Shown piece after piece: positions 4,042-5,256 of a stretch of DNA of 5,256 nucleotides. The notes under the pieces were generated by a model. It did not search any database. It had not been told where the DNA came from and saw nothing but the letters and a program-made list of their open reading frames with translations. The DNA is from CAWDPQ01 sp049642465 (GTDB lineage Bacteria; Acidobacteriota; Vicinamibacteria; Vicinamibacterales; 2-12-FULL-66-21): assembly GCA_049642465.1 (NCBI GenBank), contig JBAROV010000191.1, positions 1 through 5,256 of the forward strand, in the 5' to 3' direction. Made by a program: the position numbers and the translations under genes. How positions within the stretch are numbered: the first letter of the stretch is position 1; every line of letters starts with the position of its first letter.

Positions 4042-5256
4042 GACTCTCCCGCATTCTCCGGGACTACGACAACGCCGGCGGCCTTAACGAGCTGATCTCG
4101 CTCTGGGGCTTCGTCGACGACCACGTCTTCCTGACAAAGGCCGGCCACGTCGGTCTGGTCTACGCGGTTCGCGGTGTCGACTACGAAGGGCTAACCCACC
4201 AGCAGCGTCAGGCCCTGGTGCACCAGGTCGAGGCGGGACTGCGAATGTTGGACGACCGGTGCCGCATCTACCAGTACGTCGTCAAGCGTGCGATGCCCCC
4301 GATCGTCCCGGCGTCGTGCCTCATGCCGGTGGCCAGCGAGGCCATTCAGCGTCGGGCTGCATACCTGAACGCACGCCGGCATCACCTTTCGGACATTCGG
4401 CTCTATCTCGTGATCGTGTACGAGGCCCCGCACGTGGCGCGACGTGCCACCTCGCTCTCCCGACTGTGGAAAAACCCGCGCACGGCCTTTCGTGGCTGGC
4501 TCTCTTCAGACGCGACCGTCCGGTTGCTCGAATCCGAGCTGGATCAGGCCATCGCAACGCTGTACCACAAGGCGCAGGCGTTCGAGGTGCAAGTCAGCGA
4601 GTGTGGCCTGCGGCCCTTGCCAAAGAACGACGCGTTCCGCTTCTTCCGCTGCGTGGTCAACGACGATGCGCGGTCGACCGACACGGTGACGCTCGCGTAC
4701 GACACCCACCTGGACTACTTCGTCTCTGACTGCGCGATCGAGTGCTATCGCGATCACCTCGTTGTCGGCGACCGCCTGGTCAAGGTGCTCTCGATGAAAG
4801 AGCCACCGAGCCACACGTTCGCTAGCGTCTTGCGCGACGTATACGAGCTACCCGGAGACCTCACGGCCTGCCTCGAGTGGCAGCGGATCCCGGCCGACCG
4901 GATGCGGCGCGATTTGCAGGCCAGACGCCGGCACTTTTTCAACAAGCGCGTCTCACTCGTGAACTACATCGCGCCCGACACGAAGCCCGAAGAGATGCTG
5001 ACGGATGATTCGGCGACCGCGACCGTCCGGCAGCTCGGTGACGCGCTGACCGAAACCGAGGTGAACGGGCACTTCTTCGGACAGTGTTCGCTGACGCTGG
5101 TCCTGCACGGGCACGACGCGCGTTCCCTTCAACAGCAGGCCGCGGAAGCCAGGAAGGTATTCGCTGTCCACGACGGCCTGTTGTTCGACGAGACCTACAA
5201 CCTGTTGAACGCCTGGTTGAGCGTCATCCCGGGGAACGGCGCTCATAATGTGCGCC
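4035..5256 (+). CDS. trbE: TrbE/VirB4-family conjugative transfer ATPase, 3' end outside window
   Basis: This frame opens at GTG 4035 (or GTG 4038, overlapping the trbD stop as GTGA). It runs 407 codons to the window end without a stop, about half the usual length of 800 or more residues. VirB4/TrbE ATPases sit at the inner membrane and power pilus assembly and DNA transfer. The N-terminus (RLSRILRDYDNAGGLNELIS, then LWGFVDDHVFLTKAG with VGLVYAVRGVDYEG) and the middle (LYLVIVYEAP, ATVRQLGDALTE, FFGQCSLTLVLHGHD) fit the CagE/TrbE/VirB N-terminal domain. The last visible residues, NAWLSVIPGNGAHNVR (about 392-407), correspond to the conserved 'aW...lPGn...n.R' element that precedes the nucleotide-binding domain. 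The Walker A and B motifs lie beyond the window and cannot be checked. The best-supported reading is the third gene of the trbC-trbD-trbE unit. Confidence 0.85.
   Translation, partial: MVRLSRILRDYDNAGGLNELISLWGFVDDHVFLTKAGHVGLVYAVRGVDYEGLTHQQRQALVHQVEAGLRMLDDRCRIYQYVVKRAMPPIVPASCLMPVASEAIQRRAAYLNARRHHLSDIRLYLVIVYEAPHVARRATSLSRLWKNPRTAFRGWLSSDATVRLLESELDQAIATLYHKAQAFEVQVSECGLRPLPKNDAFRFFRCVVNDDARSTDTVTLAYDTHLDYFVSDCAIECYRDHLVVGDRLVKVLSMKEPPSHTFASVLRDVYELPGDLTACLEWQRIPADRMRRDLQARRRHFFNKRVSLVNYIAPDTKPEEMLTDDSATATVRQLGDALTETEVNGHFFGQCSLTLVLHGHDARSLQQQAAEARKVFAVHDGLLFDETYNLLNAWLSVIPGNGAHNVR

Noticed and set aside
4191..5246. Several minus-strand and alternative plus-strand open frames within trbE
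   Set aside because: They are shadows of a strongly supported VirB4-family coding frame in GC-rich DNA.

Overview
The window is GC-rich bacterial DNA, about 60% or more G+C by eye. It carries the start of a conjugative type IV secretion operon next to a patchwork of small, truncated or broken genes. Nothing fixes the taxon. Several of the small proteins resemble, from memory, families common in Acidobacteriota mobile elements, so that phylum is a guess and not a result. No tRNA, rRNA, CRISPR array, transposase or integrase was seen.

Left part (1-957): on the minus strand is a helix-turn-helix regulator of the AlpA/MerR-like type. Its N-terminal and C-terminal parts lie in different frames, and its end runs off the window. 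It is followed on the plus strand by the C-terminal third of an S41 (CtpA/tail-specific type) serine peptidase with no recognisable N-terminus. Middle part (1007-2229): a minus-strand 101-aa protein with an HxxxCxxC zinc-binding anti-sigma-like motif lies convergent to the peptidase fragment. Two plus-strand genes follow: a conserved-looking 96-aa protein of unknown function and a DEDD-type 3'-5' exonuclease domain protein that stops early.

Junction (about 2200-2229): the exonuclease gene and a minus-strand ECF-like sigma factor gene meet tail to tail. They overlap by 30 bp and both lose their expected C-termini at nearly the same point. This looks like a recombination or insertion breakpoint, or less interestingly an assembly chimera. 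It is the most informative spot in the window.

Right part (2200-5256): the sigma factor (with a perfect TATAAT upstream) and a small basic protein with two ARW motifs are on the minus strand. Divergent from them, the plus strand carries trbC (VirB2-like pilin), trbD (VirB3-like) and trbE (VirB4 ATPase, cut by the window end). These three are tightly spaced, have good ribosome binding sites, and trbD/trbE overlap, so they form one transcription unit for the pilus and inner-membrane energising parts of a mating apparatus. The simplest reading is the edge of an integrative conjugative element or plasmid-derived island on the right, beside a graveyard of gene fragments on the left.
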